Positions 1 to 12,587 of a stretch of 64,000 nucleotides of DNA are shown piece after piece (the stretch's first letter is position 1; the number at the start of each line of letters is the position of its first letter). The notes below the pieces were generated by a model, which did not search any database, was not told the DNA's origin, and saw nothing but the letters and a program-made list of their open reading frames with translations. The position numbers were made by a program, and so were the translations under genes. This stretch comes from Phoebastria nigripes (Eukaryota; Chordata; Aves; Procellariiformes; Diomedeidae). The stretch is taken from contig JAYKAV010001000.1 of the NCBI GenBank assembly GCA_035582835.1, forward strand, positions 4,519,333 to 4,583,332. The letters run 5' to 3'.

Positions 1-3000
1 CTCTTCTGCTGCTTTTTAATATCATGGGTGATCACATAGCAAAGTGACAGGCGGTGAAGGAAAGAGAAAGCAGGACTATTTTTCACTGAGCTAAAATGTA
101 AGGAGTTGCATTTCTCTTCACTCCATCAGTGCTGAACTGCTTCGCTGTCAAGTGAGCAAGGCTGCGTAGTTATGTGGAGAAGTACCTACCCCTTAGTGGC
201 GTTTCCATTGCCCGCTTCCATAGCCAGAGTAGTTACAGTCATGCTTGCTGCAATCATTTGACTCAAACCTTGCTGTAGGGGAGTTGTCAGGCTTTTCTTT
301 CACTTGTACTGACTGGGCTTTTTTTTCCTATTGTAGCCATCTGAATGGAAGTGATTTTCTGTGATTTTGGGGTGAGGGTTTTTTCACATGAAGGAGAAAA
401 AAATTTGCATTTACTTTGAGGCTGACTTGGATGCAGGTGAAATATTTAGCAGGATAAGGGAGTACTGGTTAGAGTCAATTATAACTTGATTGACCTGCTT
501 TGGCAATCAGATTGATCTGGGAACTTTGCAATGCCTAGAAAAATGTACTCTGCCCTCACAAGGTGGGAATTTTGCTTATGTGCACACATTTGATTTGGAA
601 AACTCACTCTTTTATAGATCTGTATCTACTGTGATAAATTGGATTTAATGATCAGCAGGGGGGTGCCCAGATTAATCCTTTTACTATAACCAAATTATAT
701 TGCATCAAATTTACTTCTTAAGGCACTATTTGACTCTTCTGTGCAGTGAGCAAAAGAAACTTGGCACATCCTGTGCTTAGATACAGATACATGCAGATTA
801 TGTGGATTCAGTATCTCTCGTACTGTGTTTAATCTTGGTTTATTTAGTCTATGATATGCCACTCAAATGTGGCTGTATTTTTTCACTCCACTTCCAAACC
901 TGTAATCCTACAGAATAGTAATATTTCACATTTCTGTAATTCCTAGTTTTACTGTAGCCCAGTGTGTAAGTAACTTTCTGATGTGGCTAATTCTGGAATG
1001 AAATACAGGAACTGGCTAGAAATCCAGTGACGTTACACAACCCTCCGAGATAGGGAGCAGAGTGGTGTCCAGTGAGGGAGCAGTGGAGAGAACATTTGGC
1101 AATCAAAACATAATTAACCAGGACAGAATCTGTCATGGTACAGTAACATTATGTGCCAGGCACTGTAGAGGGAGAAATGCTTAGACTGAGGTTCTCATCC
1201 AGAGGTTGTCACTTCAGTACGCTGCTGGAGCGTGTCTGCTACTGGAAGCATTTAATTTAGACCAAACTCTAATGAATAGAAGAGCCTGAGAAAGGGCCTA
1301 GTATCATTATTACACTCCATTTGATGATGAAAAAAAGTTTAAGTGTGTTCACCCTTATCTCTCACAGGGGCAAAAATGAAATCTTGAAACACTCAGTATT
1401 TGAGCACTGTGTTTCTGATGCAAGCAGTTCTTCAGAGGTCTTCCATAAAATACTGGCTTCACCACATCCTGCTGACTTGCCATGTCTAGCAGGATGGTAG
1501 TACACAGGGTAAATTGGCTGTAACTTAAAGGGGTATTTATTTCTTATACTATATTAAATTTGTGTTATAATACATGACATCTAGAAGCTCATTGGGAACA
1601 TCAAGACAGTGGTTATACAGATATAAGATGAGGTTCTATTTTATTTGTGTACTGAAGTGCATTTACAGTAACAGGATCAGCTTTTAGAGACTTTTATTTT
1701 ACAAAGAGCTTGCACAATGGCTTGGGCTAAGATAGACCATGTGCATTGCCAAGACCTAATAAGGACTTATAATACAACAATGATTAGCAGACTAAATCAC
1801 TCCAGTTCTGCAAAAGGAGGCTAATTCTATGTGTGTCACTTGAACTGATGGTGAAGATTTTGACAGTAGGTTTTTTGCTTGCCACCTCATGTAAATTCTT
1901 GTGCAAAAGAACATTTTTTCTTTTTAGCTGCAGTCACAAGATCAAATATATCAGTGTTGAGAAATGAAGCCGAAATGTAGAAATTGTAAGATTCATTTAA
2001 AAAGTATATATGCTGTGTGTGAGTATGCGTATGTCTGTAGAGATGCATCTATATATGCATGCACACATTTGATGAATGAATTTTGAGAGTGTTTCTAAAC
2101 AGTAATCAATTTCTCTTTGTCCCTTATGAGATCGATAATATGAGTGACACACTAAGACTTTTCTAGACTGATATAGTCTGTTTCTAGAAAGTGCTGTCTT
2201 TAAGGCTGTATCCAAAAGGTCACCACCCTGGCATAGAGGAGAAAAATAATACAGAGCTCTGGCAGTCAGACACAAATAGTTTTCTACCTTAGTACATATC
2301 TCTGCTACTAAAAGTGTACTGCAGCAAGGAAATCCATTTACAGTTTTTCTTTTACATAACAGTTGCAATGCCCTTAAGAGCCCCCGGTTGTTTCCATATT
2401 CTCTTCTCCAGTTGTCCTGCAGTACAGCTGCCATACAAAGCCTGTTTATGGACAACTGGTACTGTTTTGTGAAGTGTTTCTCAACAAACATTACAGGTCA
2501 AAAGCATGTGTTTTGACAGCTTTGAAAGTGTTCTCAGAGAATAATATGGAGGTTCCTACTTTTTTCATTACAAGAGTTCTTTACCTAAATGCATGTACCT
2601 TTTACAATTTCGTTTTATATCAGTCTTACTGTAAGCATACCTGTGAAGGTAAAAAGCAAGTGGGGATGGACTGGCCTTGTAATTGCCATATGCCTGATTG
2701 GCCATAATCTGTGTCTGGGGTAGCTGCTTATACCTGTGCTGAATTCCCTCACTGCTGAGTGATGGACACCACCTGCACCCTCTGCACAGGTGTAACAGAT
2801 TATTGGGCTATTTTTCTGTGTATTAGCTCAGTTTCTTTTACTCCTTCCCCTTTGATCCTTTTTTTTTCTTCTACCTATGTATCCAATGACCAGATTTTTG
2901 CTTACAACAACAATCTTATTTCATATCCTGTGCTTAGAAGGACTTTTCTTTGTTCAGTTCTGCCATTTTCCTCATCAGTGTTGCCCCTGCCCTTTTTGTT

Positions 3001-4869
3001 GAGCTCCATAAATTTGGTCCCCACTGTTTAGCTGGATTGGGAGATTCCGTGAGTCTTTCCCTTGTTCTGCTTTGATCCTACACCAAATAGAACCTTGTTT
3101 AATATCTTGTGCATCTTAACCCATGTTCTCCTGACATACCTGTTGATGCAGGTTACCCGTGTGTCTTTTCCACCCCACTAATGTTGCCACCTTGATGAGC
3201 CATTTGTTTCTTCCTAAGCACTTTCAAGTGCTGTTGTCTCTGCNGACATTTTTTTGGATCACCTTCCCCAGATGAAACCATAAAAACTATGAAATTGTCT
3301 TCTGTCATCAGTGGTTTTGTTTATAATATTGAAGTAATTTTGAACCAGTATGTTTTGTCTTATAGTCCTCAGCCTTCACCTGGTGTTTTCTCATTTTGTT
3401 TTGATATCAAGATTGGGGAAAAGACATCATTCTTCACGCTGTTTTTGTACCGCATGTAGCACAAGGAGCCCTGCCGATAGGAACTATGGTTCTCCCCCCA
3501 GCAACCAGCAGGAAAAATTTTAATAAAAATCTTGACCCGTCTTGGTCCAGCTATTCAATAATACATAAATATTTATATGCAAATTGGTGCACTTTCTACA
3601 NTAATGAAACACACATTAGATGTTGTTTCTTCATATAGCGCATTTGGCAATAGATGTACATCAGATCTGGACATTTTAATGTTGTATTATTATCTATAAG
3701 AATAGCTGGATGTTACATTTTAAGTAAGAGGTGAATGAAATAGACCAACAGCATAATGGTGTAGCGTGAAATCTGGTAAAGTCAACATTATGAGTTCCTT
3801 TTCAGGCACATATATATATATTTATTAAAATAATTTTTTTTCTTAATTTGCCCATATAGCTTTAAAGATTTAGGAATTTGTTAAGAGATTCTTTAAAACA
3901 ATGTATATTAAAATATACAATACAATAGTACATTAAAATTGTCTGGATTCAGACATAGAAAAGAAGCAAATATCATTCAGTGAAATGTCATTCACTGTCA
4001 TACATGGCCAGTATATAGAATAGCTATATTTAAAAGCTCACTCCTCTTCTAACGATTACTGATGCCAGTGCTGTTCTCCATGTTGCACGTAGTGGGAAAT
4101 CTCTGAAGCTTTTTCTTTTTTGATAAAGGAATAAATTTAGGGTGTGCACTCAGTCTCTCTCCCGGTATCTGAGGATAGAGTTTTTGCTGACTCTGTCAGT
4201 AACGTATTTGCTGTCTGAGGAACAGTGTGATGAACAATTGACCTCAGTTTTTCTTATGCAGTAGAACTCTTGAATGAGTATAGCATAAAGGCTTATTCTT
4301 ACTTTGTTATTTCTAAAAGAAAGTGAATGAATAAAATGCAATTGCATGTGTTACCACGAGCATTGTATCCCATCCCATTAGTGTATAACGTGAGTTTGCA
4401 ATCACAGTTCAAGAGCCATTTCAAAGGCATTATGTATGGATGCAAATCAAAACTCAGTTTTACCCTTGCCCCTAAGAATGAACTGTGAATCCAGGCTCCT
4501 CAGTAAGAAACAGAAAATCTCTTTACAGCTCTGTCATTAGCCACGTGTGTTTCATCTTTAGCCATATGGTTGGAAATTAGAATAACAGATGAAGTACAAT
4601 AAAAGTGTTCCTATTAAAATGGACAAGTTCGTAGCTCTTGTGCAGGTAAAATTACTCCTGCGGTTCAGTGCCAGTATAAACAACATCTTAATTATGTTTG
4701 CATCTAATACTGTCAGCAGTCCCACTTTGATAGCTACACGCAGTTTTGTAGATTATTCCAGTTAGGAAGAAAAATTGTTGATGGAGTTTGTCATCTCTAA
4801 TAGCATCTGTGAATTATAGCAGGCACAGGAGAAGGAGTGAACACAAATGCACAATACTGAAATACCAAA
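1..4869. other. Non-coding stretch, no gene seen
   Basis: No exon-like open frame with a recognisable protein is visible. The longest frame is 164 codons on the minus strand (1997-2491); it is cysteine-rich, has no signal peptide or domain I know, and is probably chance. Positions 3810-3950 are especially AT-rich and include an 8-bp-arm palindrome. Single N characters occur at 3244 and 3601. The stretch 3010-3300 is pyrimidine-rich on the plus strand but matches no repeat I recognise. Confidence 0.55.
3902..3919. repeat. AT-rich palindrome
   Basis: Arms TGTATATT and AATATACA surround two A bases, giving a perfect 8-bp inverted repeat. It sits in a short AT-rich patch (about 3810-3950) that also has a (TA)n run near 3812. 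It could extrude as a cruciform or simply reflect base composition. Confidence 0.6.
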
Positions 4870-5000
4870 GGAGAGAAATACAAAAGGAAAACAACAGAAA
4901 AGAGGTTCAGAAAATGCAGCCTCATAGGGAAGTTCAAGGAAATTAGATACACTTGATCTAGAAAAAAGAAGCCTAAAGGAGATCAAGAGAGGCAACTAGA
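4870..5000 (+). mobile_element. Ancient CR1 LINE fragment (plus direction)
   Basis: This piece lines up by eye with the CR1 copy at about 6820-6945. The best shared part is 4901-4985 against 6851-6938, roughly three quarters identical. Within it, the order GGAAATTAGAT, CTAGAAAAAAGAAG, CCTAAAGGAGATC corresponds to the conserved CR1 3' region that normally reads GAACTGGG, CTGGAGAAGAGAAG, CTGAGGGGAGACC. It is non-coding now and has no 3' terminal octamer repeat. Boundaries are approximate. The family call rests on remembered CR1 consensus and on the internal match. Confidence 0.5.
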
Positions 5001-6719
5001 GAAGCAGCAACAGAGGTTTAGAGCCTTGCAACACCTGCTGTGTCCTTATAGCCCTCTCTCAAGGCATCCTCTAGCTGATGCTCTTTAAAGATGTGATGGA
5101 CCTTAGTCTTTTATTCTTCTCTACCTCAGCTCTTTCTTACCTGTCCCTGCCCAGAACTCACACACACAAGCCTCATCCTTATGTTTGCTTCTGGTTTTGG
5201 TAGAAGCATGTCCTTGTAGGTTTTTAAAAGTAAAGGACAGCAGTTAAATGTACCAGTTACAGAAAGCTTAAGTGCCATCTGTAACAACATCTTAAGCCAA
5301 TCAGCAGTTATAACATTCAGAGTGAAGCTAATTAATATTTACATGATGTCCACACATGTGTGCCTTTGCGTAATTGTCTTTTTCCCTATCTATACAGAGT
5401 GCTTTTTAATGCAAAAGAATTGTTTAACTACCTTGTGAGAAGGGGTGGATAGTTTGGGAGGTGCTAGTAGGCATGCAACTCTTGACGCAAATCAGTATGG
5501 GTTTGACCTTGTTTAGCAGTAAAAGTCAGTTAAATCAGAAGGTTCTTTGCCAATATGCAAAATGAAGGTAGAATTTAATCAGGCTTTCAGAAAGCAATGG
5601 TATCCTTCTGGGCAGCCTTTACAGAAAGGCACAGGAATGAACAGGAGGCTCCTAGAAAAGCTGGAAACCAGAGTATCCTCTGAAGAGGATAAATTAGATG
5701 CCTACTTCCAGCGTAAGCCAGCTGACAACATTCTGGTGTAAACCAGGAGAGAATAACCAGCCCATGAATTGTTCAGTTTTGTGATATGCATATTTTTTTA
5801 TGTTCACACTATGCTAACAAAACTGCTTGGAACAGGTATATGCAGTAGGCCAATCATTGCTCTTACACATGTAATTCCCATTGAAATCGGTACATTTAAG
5901 TAAAGGTTGCTTTGTTTTTATAGAAACATTTCTTCTGGGTGACTACATGTTTAGTGAGAAAAGCACCAACAAGTTACCGAGCTCGTAGAAGCAAGAGATT
6001 TTTTCCTGGTATTAAGTTTAATTTTCATATATTTTGGATGTGGGGAGTAGGCAAATTTTCTGCCTGTTAAGGAGAGCAGGGACAGGGCAGACTTTCAGGT
6101 GGCATCCATTACAGCTAAAGAGGTTTTCATAATTCACACCAGCTGTGAGGCTGTTCCCAGTATTCTAATCAAGAAAAACCAACTGTGTATAGTGAGCTCC
6201 TTTAATAAAACTAGAGGACCCAGTTTGTTGCTCTGAAGGCAAAATAAAGGGTGTAAGCATAGCAAAATTTTTGGTATTGCTCCTATGTTGCTGAGAGTCT
6301 CTAGGGCTTATCTCTGCATGTCAGGATCTCCTGAGCTTTGCCATGCTGTTATGATTGCTGTATCACTGACTTTGCTGATGGAGTCAAGAATACGCTTGAA
6401 AATGCAGAGGATCGTAATGAACTGTGGATGGGAGGCTCTTTCACAAGTACTTTGGAGGAATGAAATCAGAACTCAAAATGATCTTAAAGTGGAGAACTGG
6501 ACTCGAGCATCAAACAGGTAAGTGTGAGGAAGGAAACCCACAGATAATAGAGAATATTTGGCCTGGAAGCTGGTCAGCAAAAGCAGATCTGGTGGTTGTA
6601 GTATCCTGTAAACTGAATATATGGAATGTGTGGCAAAAATGCAGTGTTGTTACCAAAAAGAAAAAAAGAAGCTAATTTTAGTTGGGATGTCTTAACCTGG
6701 AGTTTTATATCTAACATGA
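5001..6719. other. Non-coding stretch between CR1 remnants
   Basis: No gene is evident. Short open frames at 5547-5741, 6285-6521 and 6424-6675 on the plus strand have no known domain. The last part (about 6600-6719) could be a further, more decayed 5' part of the CR1 copy that becomes recognisable at about 6720. Confidence 0.5.
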
Positions 6720-7267
6720 AGGAGGACATTGCTTTATCTTTCCTGGGATGTTTGAGCCTTCAGCTAGAACATGGGTGCAATCCTGAGCTTTACCCATTCA
6801 GACAGACATACAAAAATGAGAGGAATATGAAAGGAAAAAAAAAAGAAATGAGAAGTTCAGCAAATTTAACCTCTGAGGGAAGCTTGCGGAAATTAGATTA
6901 TTTTGCTCTAGGAAAAAAAAGAAGGCTAAAGGAGACCACAGTAACAAATATCTAGTCTGTAAAAGATGCTATAAAGAAGATTGTGATTTCTTTTTTTCTG
7001 TGTTCTCTGAGGATAGAACAAGAAGTAATCAGCTTTAATTGTAGGAAAGAAGATATAATGCAGGTATTCAAAAAGAAAAAACTTTTCCACTGTAGAAATA
7101 GTGGAGCAGTAGAAGCAGGCACCTAGGTATGTGGTAGGACATCCTTAGAGAATTTTTCTTAAGGGGGTATTAAGAAAACATCTGTCAAGGGTTGTCTTGG
7201 GTATTCTTTATTTTTCCCATAGCACAGGAGATGGAGCAGGTGATTTATTGAGATCTTCTTCAGACTA
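6720..7267 (+). mobile_element. Ancient CR1 LINE, 3' portion (plus direction)
   Basis: About 550 bp follow the order of the CR1 3' region. A segment like the CACTGGTGAGGCC...CAGCTGGAG part lies near 6745-6775. Next comes the CTGGAGAAGAGAAG/CTGAGGGGAGACC part near 6909-6938. At 6999-7030 there is TCTGAGGATAGAACAAGAAG, which is close to the CR1 phrase for GAGGATAGGACAAGAGGC. At 7162-7200 a run with ACATCTGTCAAGGGTTGTC resembles the older CR1 ending ACACCTGTCAGGGATGGTC. The end near 7267 corresponds to the CR1 terminal TGACCTCTTGAGGTCCCTTCCAG. Many substitutions and indels show it is old. The wording is nearer to CR1 types shared with turtles and crocodilians than to young chicken CR1, which is my inference. 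Confidence 0.7.
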
Positions 7268-7772
7268 TTTGCGTGTTCCCTGCCATAGACTGTAGCCTCT
7301 CATTTTTACCGTATTTTGATTGCTATGATACAAAATTGAAATAGTTCAACAGAACTCTTCCAAGGGCTGTAATAATATCTCACAATGAGAAGTGTGGTGG
7401 ATATTGCAGGAAATTCTTTTTATGTGCCATAGAGCAGATGTACATCTCATAACAGAGCAGGGGGTATTGTGCCTTGAAATAATGGAATTATGAGTTTGGA
7501 AGTTCTCACAGAGTGGCGTTTTCCAGACTTGCTAGTTTGTCAGGCTACTGCTTTTTTTAAAAAAGTCCAGCCTGAATATATTTCTTCACGTGGCAATGTA
7601 GACATGCTTTTGCTATTTCAGCTTATTTTGCCTAATCTAGAAAGGGAGAGAGGCAGAGCAGATAAAACAAGAAACAAAACAACCCTCAATTCCATTTTAA
7701 ATACAAAAAACTGACATAGATTTTTAAAATTTATTTATTTATTTATTTTATTTGTTTAACCTTTCTTTTTCT
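7268..7772. other. Non-coding spacer with an (ATTT)n run
   Basis: The stretch separates the plus-direction CR1 from the minus-direction CR1 end. It holds no recognisable gene. An open frame at 7490-7714 on the plus strand has no domain. An ATTT tandem run lies at about 7728-7754. Confidence 0.5.
7728..7754. repeat. (ATTT)n microsatellite
   Basis: About six copies of ATTT, with small interruptions, sit next to the minus-direction CR1 end. Such runs are ordinary in AT-rich vertebrate DNA. Confidence 0.7.
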
Positions 7773-7817
7773 TAAGGTCAAAAGGGACCATTTAGATTAT
7801 CTGGTCTGACCTTGACT
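7773..7817 (-). mobile_element. CR1 3' end remnant (minus direction)
   Basis: The plus strand reads AAGGTCAAAAGGGACCAT, then TTAGATTATCTGGTCTGACC. This is the reverse complement of the older CR1 3' end, which carries the GGTCAGACTAGATGATC and GGTCCCTTCTGACCT phrases. Only about 45 bp are recognisable. Beyond it the sequence decays into unique DNA. It could be a 5'-truncated insertion. Confidence 0.6.
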
Positions 7818-9915
7818 TGGTTTAATTTATTAACAACATCAATGCTGGTGATAAAATGGTTTCTGATGATGACATAGAAACACAGTCATGTTCAAGAGCT
7901 AGTATATCTTCACACACCATCTAAGACTATTGTATATGTGTGTGTATGTGTGCTTAGATATATGGACACATTCTTATTGATGCATTTATTTGCATCAGTG
8001 AAATATTGGGTCTTCTGTATCATTAACAAATTTATTCCATTTGCACAATTCTCTTCCTTTCTGAGCACATTTTTGAGTACTTACAGGAGTGCTGGTTTCT
8101 GAGCAGTAAATCTTTCAGATTGTGTTAAGTATATGATCAAGTTTGCAAACATAACGGTCCAATAATTGTTTTAATACAGGTCTTCTTGCCATTTTATTTG
8201 ATGGAATAAATAATTTTTAAAAAGTCTTGGTTTAGATTTATCTGAAAATGCATTTCCACACCATTTAAACTCCATGAATATGGAACTCCTGTGGGCAGTT
8301 CATATTTAACATGTTTCACCTGTGGATAAATGATAGTTTTAGTCCTGATGGTAATGTATTTCTCATTAATTAGAAAATGCTTGCTATAGAGACTGAGAAA
8401 CAAGTTACTGGAAGAGTTGCTACTGATTGCCATGTAATAGGAAAGTAGTTAGAAAAAACCCAAATAGACAATTTTGGGTTTTTTAGGAGACTTTAAGATG
8501 ATACAAGTAACTATAGAATTTCTTATTATTTTCTTGTACTTCCTTATGTATTTTTTTATCATCTGTCATTTCTCTTATTGCAAAGGGAACTGGAAACACC
8601 TTCTTGTTCTGCAGTTGTGTAAACTTAGCACAATGTATACTGACTCAGACTAATGGATGAGTTCTAGTACAAGTAAAAATAGTTCCTTATGATTCTGACT
8701 TAGCAGTATACTTAGGCACGTGCTTAGCTTTAGGTATATGCTCAAATCTTAAGTATACTATAAATCAAATTTAAGCACTGAGCAGAAAAGAATGGAGGCA
8801 AATCCTTCAATGTTTTTTTATTTATTTAATATGCATAGATCAAAAACCATTTCCCCTAAAAGTTCCTTATTTATTTCATGTTCACTCTCAAAGCACTTGT
8901 AGCAAAGGTTCCAGTCCGGAGCCTGACTTTGCAGGAGACGTGGAGTTTGCAGACTCAGGGCCTGAATCATGACACTGTTATGGAGCAAAGTAGCTTGTTG
9001 TTACCAGTCTTTCTCAACTGTTGGAGTTCATTGTTTTCAACAACTACAAAGTGGTTGATTATCACAGAGAAACAAAATGAGATCATCCATGAATCGTAGG
9101 AATTCTGTCTGTACTGTGTGAGCCTTTCTAGCACAGGTAAGATTTTTTCAGAATTGATCTATTATGCCTTTATAGTTAAGACTGGAGTGTTAAGATTAGA
9201 GAGCTGTTAAAGAGGCTTGAAATGAGGTGCTGTAAGAAGAGTTTGATTGAAAAGGTACTGAGTAATGAAATCCACCTAAGCAATGAATTATGGGTCACAC
9301 AATATTATCAAGAGAACAGAATTAGTACAGCCCAGAAGAAAAGTGAGTGCACAGTATGACAATAGCCTAGGGCATATCTGAGAGGAATTAGTAAAATGAG
9401 ATTATTTGCAGTACACAGTGCAGACGCAAGAAACAGTAATGGGCTAAAACAGAAGAAAGGAAACAGATGTAAATAGCAGGAAGCATTCTGTAAAAACACC
9501 AATTAGGCACTTGCGTAACTGCTGCTCATTATGCATGACATCCGTGATAAGCTACCATGGCAAGATTAGTCAAGAAATTTTGTATGGATTTTACAAAGAT
9601 CAACAAACACCATCCCACAGGGCTCTGTGCCGTCTGTATCCTTGTCTGTCACTGTAGAGTAAGCGATGAGATGGTCTTCTCTGTCTGTTGGGTAAGATTA
9701 TTTTAGCTAGTTTAAGCAAAACAAAAAAAGCCCAAAACAGAATAGGGTTTGTTCCTCTTTTTGTAGTTTGGAGTTAAAACATGCTGTTACATGAATGCTT
9801 TAAGCCAAGTCTAAGGGAGGGACTGAGCAATGAAAAGAACTTTTCTAATTCAGGACTCATTATTTTGTTGGATCAGCAATGCATTACTCTTCCTGTGTAT
9901 GGGCTGTTGGAAATT

Positions 9916-9955
9916 GGGGGGGGGGGGGAAAAAAAAAAAAAAGAAGAAAAAAAAA
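9916..9955. repeat. G13/A14 compound homopolymer
   Basis: A run of 13 G is followed directly by 14 A and then an A-rich GAAGAA tract, so the plus strand is all purine for 40 bases. Run lengths may be affected by sequencing error. It is one of several poly(A)-poly(G) junctions in the window. Confidence 0.85.
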
Positions 9956-12540
9956 TTGCTCTGGAGTGAGAGCACACCATAAAAACATTGTGTGCTTTAT
10001 TTCAGTGGACCTGCATTCTGGTATGGCTGTCTGCCATTTGCGATGGCCACATACATCTCCAAGGCTTGCTCCTGAGCCAAGGTCCAGTTAGGCAGGATTC
10101 ACTGTGATCTCATGAACTCAGATCTTCTCTATTGCAAAAGGCTGCAGAAGTATACATCTAATTATAGATGTTGCTTGTTGTTGCCAGCTCAAGCATTTCT
10201 CTGCTGGTAAACTTTCAACCTGGAAGTGATGACCGCCTAAGGCACATCTCTTTACTGTTGTTACGAAAATAGGAAAAAAGGTTGGTTGTGTGAAGGATCC
10301 AAGAGATTATAAAGGTTGAAGTGGAAAGATGGAAAAGCAAAGCTAGTACACTAATGCTGCTGACCAGGAGAGAATAGAAAAAAAAATATTCTTAAGAAAA
10401 GTCAAATTTGACCACCAGGACACTCAGAAAAGTTTGATTTTTTTCCCCATGTGTTTTTTTAGGCAAGTATCCCATTGAGTTCAGTAGGGATTTCATACAA
10501 ATACAAATGTACTGATGTGGCAAAAATGGCATATTTTTCTACCAGAACAACTCTGCTGACACTTCACTTATGAAAATGGGATATAAATGGCTTTACCATC
10601 AGGGCTAGAAGTTTTCTAGCAAAGCTAAAAGAAAATCCTGTATAGTCACTGCACTTTAGTTTTCATTGTTGCAGAACTAGTGCTCCAAGTTTATCACTGT
10701 AAACTCACTCATTTGGAGGACTTCTTAGACACTATAGGTATGAACTCCTTAAAATTGAAGTTCATAGATTTGAGTTAATCCTTTTCAAAGCAAATCAAAT
10801 TCTGTTGTTGTCTTACCTTAGAACCAGAAGGGGGCCTGGTATTTCCTCCTATTTAGCTTTGCAGATTTAGCTTAGCAGTTCTTTCTTAGCAGTGTTACTT
10901 CTGGCTTTATGTGGATAAAGAATGCTTTTATTGTTTGTTGCAACCTATTAGGAATTGTACATTGTTTGCTTAAAAAATAAATTAAAACGTGACCTTGCTC
11001 CCATAGTTCTTACTTTTTCTGCCTTATCCTGACTGTAGAGCAGTTCCATGTTCTGTTTCTTTTGTAGTTAAGAGGAAAAACCCAGGAAGCCACTGTGTGT
11101 TAGTTTGGCTTAAGGAGAACGTTGCACTGGCCACTTCCATCAGTCAGAGAGAAGATGCTTATGTTAAATGCGTGTGAGAGCTGAGGTGGTTTTCTGTGGC
11201 GTTGGTGTAATAAGAAATTTGTGTCAAGTATATCTGAAGCATGTTTAGACTGAGAGCTGCACTATTAGAAACTGTGCAGTTTGCTGCACTCTCCCATTTG
11301 GGGAAGCTCCAGAATTCTGAGATGTGCCCTTCAGTGTGTTCACTGACTGCTCTTTAGTGTTGAGCTCTGCTCCTCTTGCTTTCCACAAAATTTATGTGAG
11401 GTCTTTGGATATTTTTACAGTTAACTTAAGCAACTGCCAAAGAGAAAACAGTCCTTCATAATTTTCTGGTTCATGGACCATTCTGTTACTGTACATGAAT
11501 GAGTTGTTATGCAGAAGTATGCTGTAGTAAGATGACTCACTCCAAGTACTATTACCAATGAACAAGTTGCTCAATTACGTTATATGATACCATATCTAGC
11601 ACTTAATATTTTTTCCCTAAAGCTTCCTCTATCCTCTATTATATTTCTGCTCTTTTGTTCTTAATGTGGAAATAAAATGTGAAGTGTGAGTTTGTGCCTT
11701 ATTTCTTCTTGTTTTCTGGTGCTTTTTACTTGAGAAGCTCTTTAAAACAAGTGACCATCACTACAGGTTCTGTATGCAATGCTTTCTCCAGCCCCCAGTT
11801 TATTTCACTCAAACCTTTTCTTTAGGCCATGTGTATCCTAATTTTACTGGACTAAAATTGTTTAGTAGGCATTAGTCCAAATCAAAGAGGAAGCTGATGT
11901 ATTTATTTTAGAGCTCGTAAACATGATTTAAGATAATGATTACCCAGAGCTTATTTCTGCACTCGGCAATACTGAATTATTCTACCCTGCTAGCCAAAGC
12001 CTTTCAAGATGGAGCAGAAGAGCAGAGTATAATTTATATGTTGTCCTGAGGTAAAATCAGATGTTTCTGTCAATTCTTGCTTCCAAGATTTTACAAGATC
12101 TATAAATTAAGTGCTATAGATGGTGGTGTTGCCTGCCTGCTTTTGACAAGAAAGTCAGAGTTGATAGACATTGATTTGCCACTGGGAANCAAAACCATTA
12201 ATTGAAGCTGTGGTGACTAATCCATTACTTTGCTCTGCTTCATGGATCCTGACTTAACAGTTGTCGCTACAATCAAAAATTCATTCATGCAAATGCACCT
12301 ATTGTGATCAAAGTAATCAATTTTTCTAGTTTGTAGTCAGCAGGCTCAGGATTCTAGAAACCTATCCACATATTGCTGAATTGCCAAAACAAGCTGACAG
12401 CTCCCAGGGGTGGGGAGTGTGTTTGTGTGTGCTGGGGGCACAGGATGCCAAAGCAAGCATGAGCATAAAGTATTATTAATGCTGCTAGCTCTAATAATGG
12501 TGTGAAAAAAGACACTTCTGTATAGATCTTTGAAATGAAC

Positions 12541-12587
12541 GTGGTGGGTTTGGGTGGTTTGTTTTGGTTTGTTTTTTTTTTTTTTTT
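12541..12587. repeat. GT-rich low-complexity tract ending in T16
   Basis: G/T-only sequence of the TTTGGG and GTTTTGG type runs into 16 T at 12572-12587. A similar GT-rich stretch follows at 12667-12705. I see no gene associated with it. Confidence 0.7.

Noticed and set aside
3010..3300. Pyrimidine-rich stretch considered as a minus-direction CR1
   Set aside because: I could not place the ordered CR1 phrases that are clear at 48395-48835.
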